A DNA stretch of 41,804 nt, taken from the NCBI GenBank assembly GCA_964486135.1, contig CAZAKT010000015.1:1-41804 (forward strand), given 5' to 3'. The position numbers were made by a program, and so were the translations under genes. Every line of letters starts with the position of its first letter. Position 1 is the first letter of the stretch. The DNA comes from UBA4923 sp964486135. Lineage in GTDB: Bacteria > Bacillota > Clostridia > Saccharofermentanales > DTU023. Shown one piece after another: positions 33,363 to 41,093 of this stretch. The notes under the pieces were generated by a model. It saw nothing but the letters and a program-made list of their open reading frames with translations, searched no databases and was not told the DNA's origin.

Positions 33363-33954
33363 AGGCTGTCACAGGGCAAGCGTCCTTGACCCTCTTGTCG
33401 GTGAAGGCCGTCGATACATCCCCTGGCATAAGGGCAACTGTCCTGATCCCAAAGGGCTTCAATTCAGAGTTCAGCGCCAGCGAGAGCATATTGAGACAGG
33501 CCTTGCTGCAGGAATAGAAACTCTGGAAGGGCAGGGATACAATCGCGGCAACCGAACTTGTCAGCAGGATCCGGCCCCGGGCCTTTTCCAGATAGGGCAG
33601 GCTCTTTCTGATAACTTCAATCCCGGAGAAGACATTGACATCGAACTGACGGAGGACCTGCTCCTTTGGCGTATCGGCAATGGCCCCCGCTATTCCATAA
33701 CCGGCATTGGAAAAGACCGCATCCAGTGAATCGGTATGGGTTGAGATTTCAGAGAAGGCTCTTTCCAGGGAGGCCTGGTCTGTAATGTCGCAGCTGATCT
33801 GGTGAAGCCGGCCACCTGAAGAAAATGCCTCATCCGGATGCAGGGTCCTTGACAGGCTAAAAACCTGGCATCCGCGACTTAAAAGCAGGTCGACAATCGC
33901 TTTGCCGATCCCCGAACTCCCTCCTGTCACCAAGGCTTTATCAATCCTGAACAT
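33363..33954 (-). CDS. short-chain dehydrogenase/reductase, N-terminal part before the gap
   Basis: The first 197 residues of an SDR oxidoreductase. The NAD(P)-binding motif TGGSSGIG is at 10-17, NAGYG at 83-87, the catalytic Ser in LLTSSVAA near 133, and YSCSK (Y147, K151) completes the active site. PGDVSTAFTD follows just before the gap. The substrate is unknown. Together with the fragment at 33137-33352 the gene would encode about 270 residues. The start follows GGGGAGGGG. A frame running through the gap into unrelated residues was discarded. Confidence 0.85.
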
Positions 33955-33995
33955 GACCCCTCCCCGTCTTTATCCTCTCTTCGGACGGCCTGATT

Positions 33996-34568
33996 CTAGC
34001 ACAGATCCGACAGACTTGGCTCCCCAAAGGCGAATCGGGCGACAGGCGTGTAGGTCAGCCTGCCCTGGTCAAAGCGGGACCAAAACAGGAGGAGTTCCTC
34101 TGCTTCAAAAGACGGGGGAGCGTGGAAGATTCCCTCAAATGCCGATGAATGGAGGAAGGGACCTTCCACATCCCGGGCCAGTGTCAAATGGGGCCTGTAG
34201 GACCTGGCGTCCCTGGCAATGCCAAGCCGGGCCAAGGCATCCGCTTCTCTTTTCTGATAGTTGACCAAGGCCTGGCCGGCTTCAATATGCCAGACGATCA
34301 GGCTCCCTCCCCGTCGGCGGAAGATACCGCCGCCAACAGCCTTGATGGAGGGCCGCCCCGACCTGCCAAGGGTCTCCAGGGTCTCCCGGATTTCTTCTTC
34401 CTTCCTGGTTTCCCCGATGAAGTTGATCGTTATATGCAATCTTTCGGCGGGAAGGAAGCGGCCCCGGATGCCTTCACTTCTCAAGGCCTTTTCCGTCCTG
34501 GCCAGGGCCTGGATCCAGCTTTCCGGCAGGCTGATGGCTGTAAAAAGTCTCTTTTCATCCTTTTTCAT
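33996..34568 (-). CDS. thpR: RNA 2',3'-cyclic phosphodiesterase (ThpR/LigT)
   Basis: A 190-residue 2H phosphoesterase. The two catalytic motifs are HITI (45-48) and HLTL (127-130), in the usual FLPAERLHITINFIGE and YRPHLTLAR contexts. The family hydrolyses 2',3'-cyclic phosphates at RNA ends and has RNA ligase-like activity in vitro. The ribosome site ahead of the ATG is weak. It precedes the dehydrogenase by 41 bases on the same strand. Confidence 0.92.
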   Translation of the reverse strand: MKKDEKRLFTAISLPESWIQALARTEKALRSEGIRGRFLPAERLHITINFIGETRKEEEIRETLETLGRSGRPSIKAVGGGIFRRRGGSLIVWHIEAGQALVNYQKREADALARLGIARDARSYRPHLTLARDVEGPFLHSSAFEGIFHAPPSFEAEELLLFWSRFDQGRLTYTPVARFAFGEPSLSDLC

Positions 34569-34623
34569 GCCCCTATTTTCTCAAAAGACCCTTCGATAAT
34601 CCAGTGAAAAGGAGGGACAGCAC

Positions 34624-34657
34624 AAAGCCCGGCCTTCTTTGAGGAATACCGGGCTTT
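34624..34657 (-). terminator. terminator-like hairpin after the substrate-binding protein gene
   Basis: AAAGCCCGG pairs with CCGGGCTTT (9 bp) around a 16-base loop, 49 bases beyond the stop codon. The U tract on the minus strand is short (CTTTGTG), so it is a moderate terminator at best. It is the only candidate to close the opp operon before thpR. Confidence 0.5.
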
Positions 34658-34705
34658 GCCTTCAGCTGTCCTTGATGAACAGCTTATGATTGCTTCAGTC
34701 TGGTT

Positions 34706-36339
34706 TTATTTACCGAACTGGGCGTCATTGTTGCCGCTGGTCGACGTCCACATTTCAAGCATGTTGATGGGGTCGTTGAAGTCAGCGATCCAGCCGTGGC
34801 GGGCAACGTCATAGTTGCCGGCTTTTCTCTCGGCCAGGGTTGTATCCCAATCCATCTGGTTGGCGGTCATCTCGATGCCGAGTTCCGCCAGGTCTTCCAT
34901 GATCAGCTGCGCGATGGCGGCATGGGCCTCGTGCGTGTTGAAGAGGTAGTCGATGTGGATGGGGTTGCTGGCAAGCAGTTTGCCGTCGTCGCCGAACTCA
35001 TAGCCGGCATCCTCAAGCATCTCCTTGGCCTTGTCGAGATCCTGCTCATAGGGGTAGTAGCCCGCTGAGGCCTCGTCAGGATAGGTGTACTTGTCAGTAT
35101 TCTGCTTGAACTCATTACCTGTCCCGTCCAGCATGAGGGGCGGGAGGAAGCTGTTGGCCAGGGTCTGGCCCGTCTGGCCGACCGCATCAACGATGTACTG
35201 GCGGTCGATGGCGTACATGACTGCCCAGCGGACCTGTCTGGCTTGTTCAACGGTCAGGCCGGCAAACATTTCAGATTTGACATTGAAGATGACAAAGTAG
35301 GTGCCCAGATTGTCAACAACGTGGAATTCAGGATTCTTATCCGCGAGGAGCTGCTTGATCTCATCGGGCGGGACGTTGTCGATAAAGTCGAGGCTGCCGT
35401 CCTTATAAGCCGCAAAGATGACCGGGTCATCGTCACTCAGCATGAAGTGGAGCGTCTCGAGCTTGACATTGTCAGCGCGGTGGAAGTTCGGGTTCTTCTT
35501 GAAGACGATTTTTTCGTTATGGACCCACTCAACGTTCATGAAGGGGCCGTTCGAGACGTAGCCGCCATCCTGTGTCCAGGCAGCGGGATCTTTGATATTG
35601 CCATCGGCATCCCGGTTATCCTCGGCGCCCTCAACGGAAGCCTCGTGGACCGGGAAGTAGGTCGGGAAGGCACAGAGATCGAGGAAGTAGGCCGTAGGGG
35701 CATTCAATTCGATCGTCAGTGTCTTGCCATCTTCCGAAGCGGTGACAGCCAGATCATCAACGTCCTGCGTGTCGTCTTCCGGCCAGCCCTTGATGCAGTC
35801 GAGCATGTAGCGGTAGTCGGCGCCGACCTCAGGGTCAGCCGCCCGCTTGAGCGAATACTCGAAGTCTTTGGCGTCAAAGGGATCGCCGTTGGACCACTTC
35901 AGTCCTTCACGCATGGTGAAGGTGTAGGTCATGCCATCCTCTGAGATATCGATGCTTTCAGCCGTATCGGGTACCAGCTCCATGTCCTCGTTGTAGGTGG
36001 CAAGGCCGGAGAAGGAGTTGACCGCCATAACGGCGCCGTCAACCGCTGAGTTGAGTGCCGGATCGATGAACTGGGGCTCACTTGCGATACAGAGCTTGAG
36101 CTCTTTCGCGCTACCATAGGTCGCCTTCTCAAAGTATTTGTAGGCGTATGGTGTTACGTAGTAGCCCTCCAGATCAGGCTTGGCCATATAGTTGTCATTG
36201 TAGTGGTAGATGGGCACAATGGCGCCAGTCTCCATCAACATATCCTCAGCCTCGTGCATGAGGAGTACGCGTCCCTCCAGGTCGGTTGTCGTCTTGATCT
36301 CATCGATCAAGGCATCGTAGCCCGACCAGTCAAAAGCCG
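34706..36339 (-). CDS. oppA: oligopeptide ABC transporter substrate-binding protein, body in permuted order
   Basis: This frame runs from the gap edge to a TAA at 34706. About the first 77 codons (36339-36110) match the C-terminal end of OppA-type receptors: FDWSGYDALIDEI, HEAEDMLMETGAIVPIYHY, YKYF. At 36109 it passes without a break into what is normally the start of the mature protein: KELKLCIASEPQFIDPALN, then YTFTMREGLKWSNGDPFDAKDF and the rest of the two lobes. It stops after WIADFNDPINMLEMWTSTSG and NNDAQFGK, just where the missing C-terminal part would begin. So the order is C-end, N-end, middle. Tandem domains with the first hidden in the gap, a circular permutation, or an assembly error are all possible. 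It would bind peptides outside the cell for OppBCDF. Confidence 0.75.
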
Positions 36340-36439
36340 NNNNNNNNNNNNNNNNNNNNNNNNNNNNNNNNNNNNNNNNNNNNNNNNNNNNNNNNNNNNN
36401 NNNNNNNNNNNNNNNNNNNNNNNNNNNNNNNNNNNNNNN
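36340..36439. other. assembly gap of 100 N (length probably unknown)
   Basis: A run of exactly 100 N, the usual placeholder for a gap of unknown size. It lies between the lipoprotein leader and the body of the substrate-binding protein and is bordered by a 15-bp tandem repeat, which may have stopped the assembly. Confidence 0.98.
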
Positions 36440-36588
36440 GCCGGCTCATCGCCGCCTGGCTCATCGCCGCCCGGCTCCTCGCCTCCCGTTTCGGTCACGG
36501 TAGGCTCGGCATCATCTGCGGGTGGTCCACAAGCGACCAGGGTGAAGACCATGACCAACATCAAAAGGATTGTCAGTAGTTTCTTCAT
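36440..36588 (-). CDS. oppA: substrate-binding lipoprotein, N-terminal fragment
   Basis: The first 49 residues of a lipoprotein. The signal sequence is MKKLLTILLMLVMVF followed by the lipobox LVAC, with the lipidated Cys at residue 20. The mature end is an acidic, flexible linker TETGGEEPGGDEPGGDEP that runs into the gap. AAGGAGG lies 6 bases before the ATG. It follows oppF by 141 bases, so it is the receptor gene of the opp operon. It is surely part of the same gene as the body at 34706-36339, but the frame across the gap cannot be set. Confidence 0.85.
36442..36486 (-). repeat. three 15-bp tandem repeats coding GGDEP
   Basis: Three units (36442-36456, 36457-36471, 36472-36486) encode GGEEP, GGDEP and GGDEP in the linker of the substrate-binding lipoprotein. 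The first two differ at one base. The array touches the N gap and may be longer in reality; copy number in such linkers often varies. Confidence 0.8.
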
Positions 36589-36604
36589 TCTTTCCTCCTT
36601 ATTG

Positions 36605-36720
36605 CTTCCCTGATCGGGAAGTTGTTTCCGGATGTCTGTGCCGGTCCGGTCCCAGCTGCCGGGCGGGCTTTGCCCACACGGCGTACGGTTAATAATCTCA
36701 GTCCCACAAGTTATCTTGTG
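36605..36720 (-). promoter_or_regulatory. two hairpins between oppF and the receptor gene
   Basis: In the 141-base space after oppF the minus strand holds CACAAG-ATAA-CTTGTG (36705-36720) and, close to the receptor gene's ribosome site, CTTCCC-GATCA-GGGAAG (36605-36621). Neither has a U tract. Hairpins at this place often protect a processed receptor mRNA and let the receptor be made in excess of the membrane proteins. No consensus promoter was seen in the space. Confidence 0.4.
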
Positions 36721-36729
36721 TTCACAGTG

Positions 36730-37770
36730 TTAACGGTTCCAGCAGGCGACATAATGTTCGCCGCCTCTATCCTCAAAGGGAGGGGCCTCCAGGGCGCACT
36801 GCTCTGTCGCGTAGGGGCAGCGTGTGCGGAAAGCACAGCCACTCGGGACATGCAGCGGACTGGGGACGTCTCCTTCAAGTACTATTCTTTTACTCTCCCT
36901 CGCCGTTATGGGATCGGGGATCGGGACGGCAGAGAAAAGTGATTCAGTATAGGGGTGGATGGGATTGGCATTGATATCGTCCGTCTTGGCCAACTCCACT
37001 ATCTTACCCAGATACATAACCGCGATCCGATCGCTCATATAGGTAACGACCAGTATATCATGAGCGATGAAAAGATAGCTGAGATCCAGTTGATCCTGCA
37101 GATCCTTGAACATATTCAGGATCTGGGCCTGGATGGACACATCCAGGGCCGAGACCGACTCGTCACAGACTATGAACTTGGGGTTGATGGCCAGGGCCCG
37201 GGCAATTCCGATCCGCTGTCGCTGGCCGCCTGAGAATTCATGGGCATAACGGGTGGCGTGTTCCTTGTTCAGGCCCACAAGCCGCATGAGGTCATAGACC
37301 CGCTCGCGTTTTTCCCCTTTTGTCTTGTAGATATGGTGGATGGACAGGGACTCACCAATGATGTCCTCAACTGTCATCCTGGGATTCAGGGAGGAATAGG
37401 GATCCTGGAAAACCATCTGCATGTTGCGACGCAAGGAGCGGACGTTCCTGTCCGAGATCTTATCCCCATCAAAGAAGACCTGGCCCGAAGTCGGGGGGTA
37501 AAGCCACATAAGTGTCCTTCCAACCGTCGTCTTCCCACAGCCTGATTCACCGACCAGGCCCAGGGTTTCCTTGTATCTGATAAAGAAGGATACCTCGTCC
37601 ACTGCCTTCAAGGGCAGGGATTTGAAGAGGCCGGTCTTGACATCAAAGTGTTTACTCAGCTTGTCAACTTCCAGAATATTCTCAGGATCGGGCTGGTATA
37701 CGGAGCTGACTGACTTCATATTGTCTTTCTGTTCGGTCTGTCCGGCAGTATTCTTGTCCAGCTTGGTCAT
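36730..37770 (-). CDS. oppF: oligopeptide ABC transporter ATP-binding protein OppF
   Basis: A 346-residue ABC ATPase that powers peptide import. It has Walker A GESGCGKT (74-81), the Q-loop in MVFQDPYSSLNPRM, the signature FSGGQRQRIGIARAL, Walker B with CDESVSALDVS (Ser where Pro is usual) and the H-loop LFIAHD. The C-terminal oligopeptide-transporter extension carries CAFRTRCPYATEQC, a cysteine pattern that can hold an Fe-S cluster in this family. AAGGAGG lies 10 bases before the ATG within the end of oppD, and the two genes overlap as ATGA. It pairs with OppD as a heterodimer on the inner face of the membrane. Confidence 0.95.
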   Translation of the reverse strand: MTKLDKNTAGQTEQKDNMKSVSSVYQPDPENILEVDKLSKHFDVKTGLFKSLPLKAVDEVSFFIRYKETLGLVGESGCGKTTVGRTLMWLYPPTSGQVFFDGDKISDRNVRSLRRNMQMVFQDPYSSLNPRMTVEDIIGESLSIHHIYKTKGEKRERVYDLMRLVGLNKEHATRYAHEFSGGQRQRIGIARALAINPKFIVCDESVSALDVSIQAQILNMFKDLQDQLDLSYLFIAHDILVVTYMSDRIAVMYLGKIVELAKTDDINANPIHPYTESLFSAVPIPDPITARESKRIVLEGDVPSPLHVPSGCAFRTRCPYATEQCALEAPPFEDRGGEHYVACWNR

Positions 37771-38804
37771 ACGCCCTCACCTCCTTCCGTGTCAGGCTTG
37801 ATTGCGCCCTTGAATGCCCCCTCTTCCTCCAGCTGGTTTTTGATGTTGACCCAGCAGGCCGCCGATTGCGTCTGGCTGACAGGGATCTCCTCAGGATGTT
37901 CCTCCAGGCAGATTTGCATGGCCGCCCGGCATCGGGGGGCAAAGGCACAGCCCTCGGGCAAATTCAGAAGATCGATCGGATTCCCGGCGATGGGGACCAG
38001 CCGCTCATCCGTCTTCCTCGATTTAGGGATGGAGCGAAGGAGATTCTTGGTATACTCGTGCTTCGGCGAATAGAAGATATCGTCCGTGGTTCCCCGCTCA
38101 CAGACCGATCCGGCGTACATAACAATGATCTCATCACACATGTCGGCAATGACACCGAGATCATGGGTGATGATGATGACAGCCATGCCCAACTGGCTCT
38201 GCAGGTCCGCAATCAACTCCAGGATCTGGGCCTGGATGGTGACATCAAGTGCGGTCGTCGGCTCGTCGGCAATCAGGATGTCCGGCTCGCAGGCCAGGGC
38301 CATGGCGATCATGACCCGCTGCCGCATGCCGCCCGACAGCTCATGGGGGTACTGCCTGGCCCGCCGGCCGGGGTCATTGATCCCGACCAGGTGCAGGAGC
38401 TCCAGGGATCTCTCCCTGATGGCGCTCCCCGTTCGATCCGTATGCAGGCGGATTGATTCGTCAAGCTGATTCCCGATGGTGTAGACAGGGTTAAGGGAGG
38501 TCATGGGATCCTGGAAGATGATGCTGATGCTCTCTCCCCGGTATTCCCGCATTTTCTTGTCGGGCAACTTGAGGAGGTCGACCCCCTTGAAGAGAACCTC
38601 CCCCCCCGTCACGCGGCCGGGAAAGGAAAGGATCTGCATGATCGAGTAGGCGGTCACGCTCTTGCCACTCCCCGACTCACCGACTATGCCGAGCACCTTG
38701 CCCTCTTCCAGTTCGAATGAAACCCCGTTTACGGCCTTCACCTCACCTGCGTCGGTAAAGAAGGATGTGCTCAAATTATTGACTTTCAGAATTGTCTCTG
38801 CCAT
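37767..38804 (-). CDS. oppD: oligopeptide ABC transporter ATP-binding protein OppD
   Basis: A 345-residue ABC ATPase, partner of OppF. It shows Walker A GESGSGKS (42-49), the Q-loop in IIFQDPMTSLNP, the signature LSGGMRQRVMIAMAL, Walker B ADEPTTALDVT and the H-loop IIITHDLG. The C-terminal extension has CAFAPRCRAAMQIC, the cysteine motif of the family. The ATG is 6 bases after GAGGAAG, which overlaps the end of oppC. It ends in an ATGA overlap with oppF. Confidence 0.95.
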   Translation of the reverse strand: MAETILKVNNLSTSFFTDAGEVKAVNGVSFELEEGKVLGIVGESGSGKSVTAYSIMQILSFPGRVTGGEVLFKGVDLLKLPDKKMREYRGESISIIFQDPMTSLNPVYTIGNQLDESIRLHTDRTGSAIRERSLELLHLVGINDPGRRARQYPHELSGGMRQRVMIAMALACEPDILIADEPTTALDVTIQAQILELIADLQSQLGMAVIIITHDLGVIADMCDEIIVMYAGSVCERGTTDDIFYSPKHEYTKNLLRSIPKSRKTDERLVPIAGNPIDLLNLPEGCAFAPRCRAAMQICLEEHPEEIPVSQTQSAACWVNIKNQLEEEGAFKGAIKPDTEGGEGV

Positions 38805-38806
38805 GG

Positions 38807-39880
38807 CTACTTCCTCAACTTGGGATCAAATGCGTCACGCAAGCCGTCCCCGATCAGGTTCAGGACCAGGACGATCAGCGAGATGATGACGGCCGGGAAT
38901 ACGAGTTTGAGCGGATAGGCTTGCAGGCCCTGCCTGGCCTCACTGGCAAGCGATCCCAGGCTGGGCATGGGGACGGCGACTCCGAGGCCGAGAAAACTCA
39001 GGAAACTCTCGGTAAAGATGGCGGCAGGAATCTGCAGGGCGGTCGAGATGATGATGACACTGATGCAGTTGGGCAGGATATGTTTTCGAATGATCCTGCT
39101 GTTCGAGGCGCCCATGGAATTGGCGGCCAGCACATACTCATTTTCCTTGATCGACAGGATCTGACCACGGATCAGGCGGGCCATGCCCACCCAGTAGAGC
39201 AAGCCGAAGACGATGAACATACTGATCATGCCCGTCCCCAGCTTGGCCAGGATGGTCCCCTGTATCTGTTTCCCTATGGTCTCCTTTAAGACGAAGGAGA
39301 GGAGGATGATCATGAGGGTATCGGGCAAAGAGTAGATGACATCGACGATCCGCATCATGACAAGATCGATCTTGCCGCCTAAATACCCGGAGATCGAGCC
39401 GTAGACCAGACCGATGACCAGGACGATCAGGCTGGCGAAGAAACCGACCAGGAGGGAGATACGGGTCCCGATGATGACGCGGATGAAGTAGTCCCTGCCA
39501 AGCTGGTCAGTCCCCATGACATGGGGGAAGAGCTTGCCTCCCGCATCTATGTATTCCTGTTCCTTCTCCGACCATTCGTAGGGGCGGAGGTTGGTGACCG
39601 TCCTGTCCCTCTTGCCATCCACCCGGATGATATCGCTGTATTTGTAAGGTACGAATTTGGGGATGATTATGATGGCGAGAATAATCAGGACCAGCACAAT
39701 GACGCTGGCCATGGCCATCTTGTTCTTTCTGAAATTCTTAAAACCGTCCCGCCAGAAGGTGCTGGGCTCCCTCATGACTTCAAAACTGTGCTTGTCTTCC
39801 TCAGAGGCCAGGGAAAATTTCGACAGATCGAGCTGCATGCTCAAAGGACTCTTGGCAAACGGCTTGTCTTCTCTACTCAT
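38807..39880 (-). CDS. oppC: oligopeptide ABC transporter permease OppC
   Basis: A 357-residue membrane permease. A cytoplasmic N-terminal part of about 55 residues precedes the first helix (MAMASVIVLVLIILAII), as in OppC proteins, followed by about five more helices. The ATPase-coupling EAA loop reads AANSMGASNSRIIRKHILPN and is followed by FTESFLSFLGLG, the OppC signature. A GGAGG site lies 8 bases before the ATG and overlaps the oppB stop. With OppB it forms the channel. Confidence 0.94.
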   Translation of the reverse strand: MSREDKPFAKSPLSMQLDLSKFSLASEEDKHSFEVMREPSTFWRDGFKNFRKNKMAMASVIVLVLIILAIIIIPKFVPYKYSDIIRVDGKRDRTVTNLRPYEWSEKEQEYIDAGGKLFPHVMGTDQLGRDYFIRVIIGTRISLLVGFFASLIVLVIGLVYGSISGYLGGKIDLVMMRIVDVIYSLPDTLMIILLSFVLKETIGKQIQGTILAKLGTGMISMFIVFGLLYWVGMARLIRGQILSIKENEYVLAANSMGASNSRIIRKHILPNCISVIIISTALQIPAAIFTESFLSFLGLGVAVPMPSLGSLASEARQGLQAYPLKLVFPAVIISLIVLVLNLIGDGLRDAFDPKLRK

Positions 39881-39892
39881 TCATGGGCCTCC

Positions 39893-40804
39893 TCAATCAA
39901 AGCTGATCCTGGGATCAACCATTTTATAAAGAATATCGCTCAGCAAGGTCATAATGACCATAAGGGAAGCGAGGAAAACGGTTGTCCCCATGATCATGGT
40001 GTAATCCCGGTTCAAAATACTCTGGACAAATTCCATACCGAGACCGGGCATGATAAAAACCGTCTCGACAACCATGCTGCCCGTCAAGGTGTAGGCGATC
40101 ATGGGCCCCAGATAGGTGATAATCGGCAGGATGGCGTTGCGAAGGGCATGCTTGGCCACCACCATGGCTGGGCTGACCCCCTTGGACCGGGCCGTCCGGA
40201 TGTAGTCATCGGCCAGGACATCCAGCATGCTCGACTTGGTCAGTCGCGTTATGTAAGCAGCCGGATAGAGGGAGAGCGACAGGACCGCCAGGAAATAATT
40301 CGATTTCTCCCCGCTATAGACCTGGAACCATCCGAGCTCCTGGGCAAATATCAAGAGCAACAAGGTGGCCATGACAAAGCCCGGAACAGACTGGAAGAGG
40401 GTTGTAAAAAAGATGATAACCCGGTCGGTTATCTTGTTGCGGCGAAGGGCCGCCAGCACCCCCAGAGAAATTCCTATCAACAGGGAAGCGATAATGGAAT
40501 AACCACCGATCCGGGCGGAAACGGCAAACTTGGTCTTGATGGTTTTCATGATATCCCGGCCGTTGCGCATGGATATCCCCAGATCAAGCTTCACTGCCCG
40601 GCTGAGGTATAAGGCAAACTGCTCACCCAGGGGCTTATCAAGGTCATAACGCTCCGTCAAGGCCTTGATTGTCGCCGGGTCAGAGGCTTTCTCTTTATCG
40701 AAGGGTCCCCCCGGAATGGCATTCATGGCAAAGAAAGTAATGGCTATCACGATAAAAACCGTTACGATAGCCAGAAGCACCCGCTTCAACGCGTACCGCC
40801 ACAT
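39893..40804 (-). CDS. oppB: oligopeptide ABC transporter permease OppB
   Basis: A 303-residue permease with about six helices. The first is VLLAIVTVFIVIAITFFAMNAIPGGPF, the usual OppB start. The EAA loop reads YIRTARSKGVSPAMVVAKHALRN, and the protein ends with the MVDPRISFD type of tail. AGAAGGAGG lies upstream of the ATG. It is the first gene of the opp operon; a long leader with a terminator precedes it. Confidence 0.95.
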   Translation of the reverse strand: MWRYALKRVLLAIVTVFIVIAITFFAMNAIPGGPFDKEKASDPATIKALTERYDLDKPLGEQFALYLSRAVKLDLGISMRNGRDIMKTIKTKFAVSARIGGYSIIASLLIGISLGVLAALRRNKITDRVIIFFTTLFQSVPGFVMATLLLLIFAQELGWFQVYSGEKSNYFLAVLSLSLYPAAYITRLTKSSMLDVLADDYIRTARSKGVSPAMVVAKHALRNAILPIITYLGPMIAYTLTGSMVVETVFIMPGLGMEFVQSILNRDYTMIMGTTVFLASLMVIMTLLSDILYKMVDPRISFD

Positions 40805-41028
40805 AGTCCTGATTCCTCCTTCTCGTTCTTAGAACAGCTATTGTGATTCAAAAAAAAGAAACATCACCCCTGCCTCCAGGGGCAGGGGCTTAACAGAAAA
40901 TACGGCCAGTCCGGCCAGCTGCATCCTCCATTATTTAAATTTCGAATCCAATCCTCTTGGCTCCTAACAATTTTACCGCTTTCAGGAGCCCCTGTCCACA
41001 AAGCTTGATTCGTCAAGCTCAAACTATT
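40805..41028 (-). promoter_or_regulatory. structured 5' leader of the opp operon, class unknown
   Basis: About 220 bases of leader RNA lie between the promoter and oppB. Minus-strand structures in order: AGCTTGA-CGAA-TCAAGCT (41019-41002), GGCTCCT with AGGAGCC (40990-40984 with 40965-40959, 18-base loop), a small GGCC/GGCC hairpin (about 40917-40905), then the terminator at 40849-40888. Promoter, folded leader, terminator, gene is the layout of attenuators and riboswitches. I saw no T-box motif (GGGTGGNACC) and no SAM, lysine or c-di-GMP riboswitch core. Confidence 0.4.
40849..40888 (-). terminator. intrinsic terminator in the opp leader
   Basis: On the minus strand CCCCTGCC and GGCAGGGG form an 8-bp GC-rich stem with a 6-base loop, followed by TGATG and TTTCTTTTTTTT. 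It lies between the promoter at 41035-41063 and oppB, and also downstream of the exporter gene. It may end the exporter transcript, attenuate opp transcription, or both. Confidence 0.75.
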
Positions 41029-41034
41029 TTGTTA

Positions 41035-41063
41035 ACGATATAGCAAGGTTCCTGCCTTGTCAA
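41035..41063 (-). promoter_or_regulatory. sigma-A promoter of the opp operon with an inverted repeat in the spacer
   Basis: On the minus strand a perfect -35, TTGACA (41058-41063), is 17 bases from TATCGT (41035-41040). The spacer holds the inverted repeat CAAGG-CAGGAA-CCTTG (41044-41059), well placed for a regulator. The promoter begins about 30 bases after the exporter stop codon and points to oppB. Confidence 0.65.
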
Positions 41064-41093
41064 TCCAAAGGGATGCCAAGCCAGCGGATCTTA

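Noticed and set aside
40890..40931. 13-codon frame just before the terminator in the opp leader, as an attenuator peptide
   Set aside because: It has no ribosome site and no run of a regulatory amino acid. It may be chance.
40805..41093. T-box or known riboswitch in the opp leader
   Set aside because: No GGGTGGNACC T-box sequence, specifier loop, or core of the riboswitches I can recognise was found; left as an unknown class.
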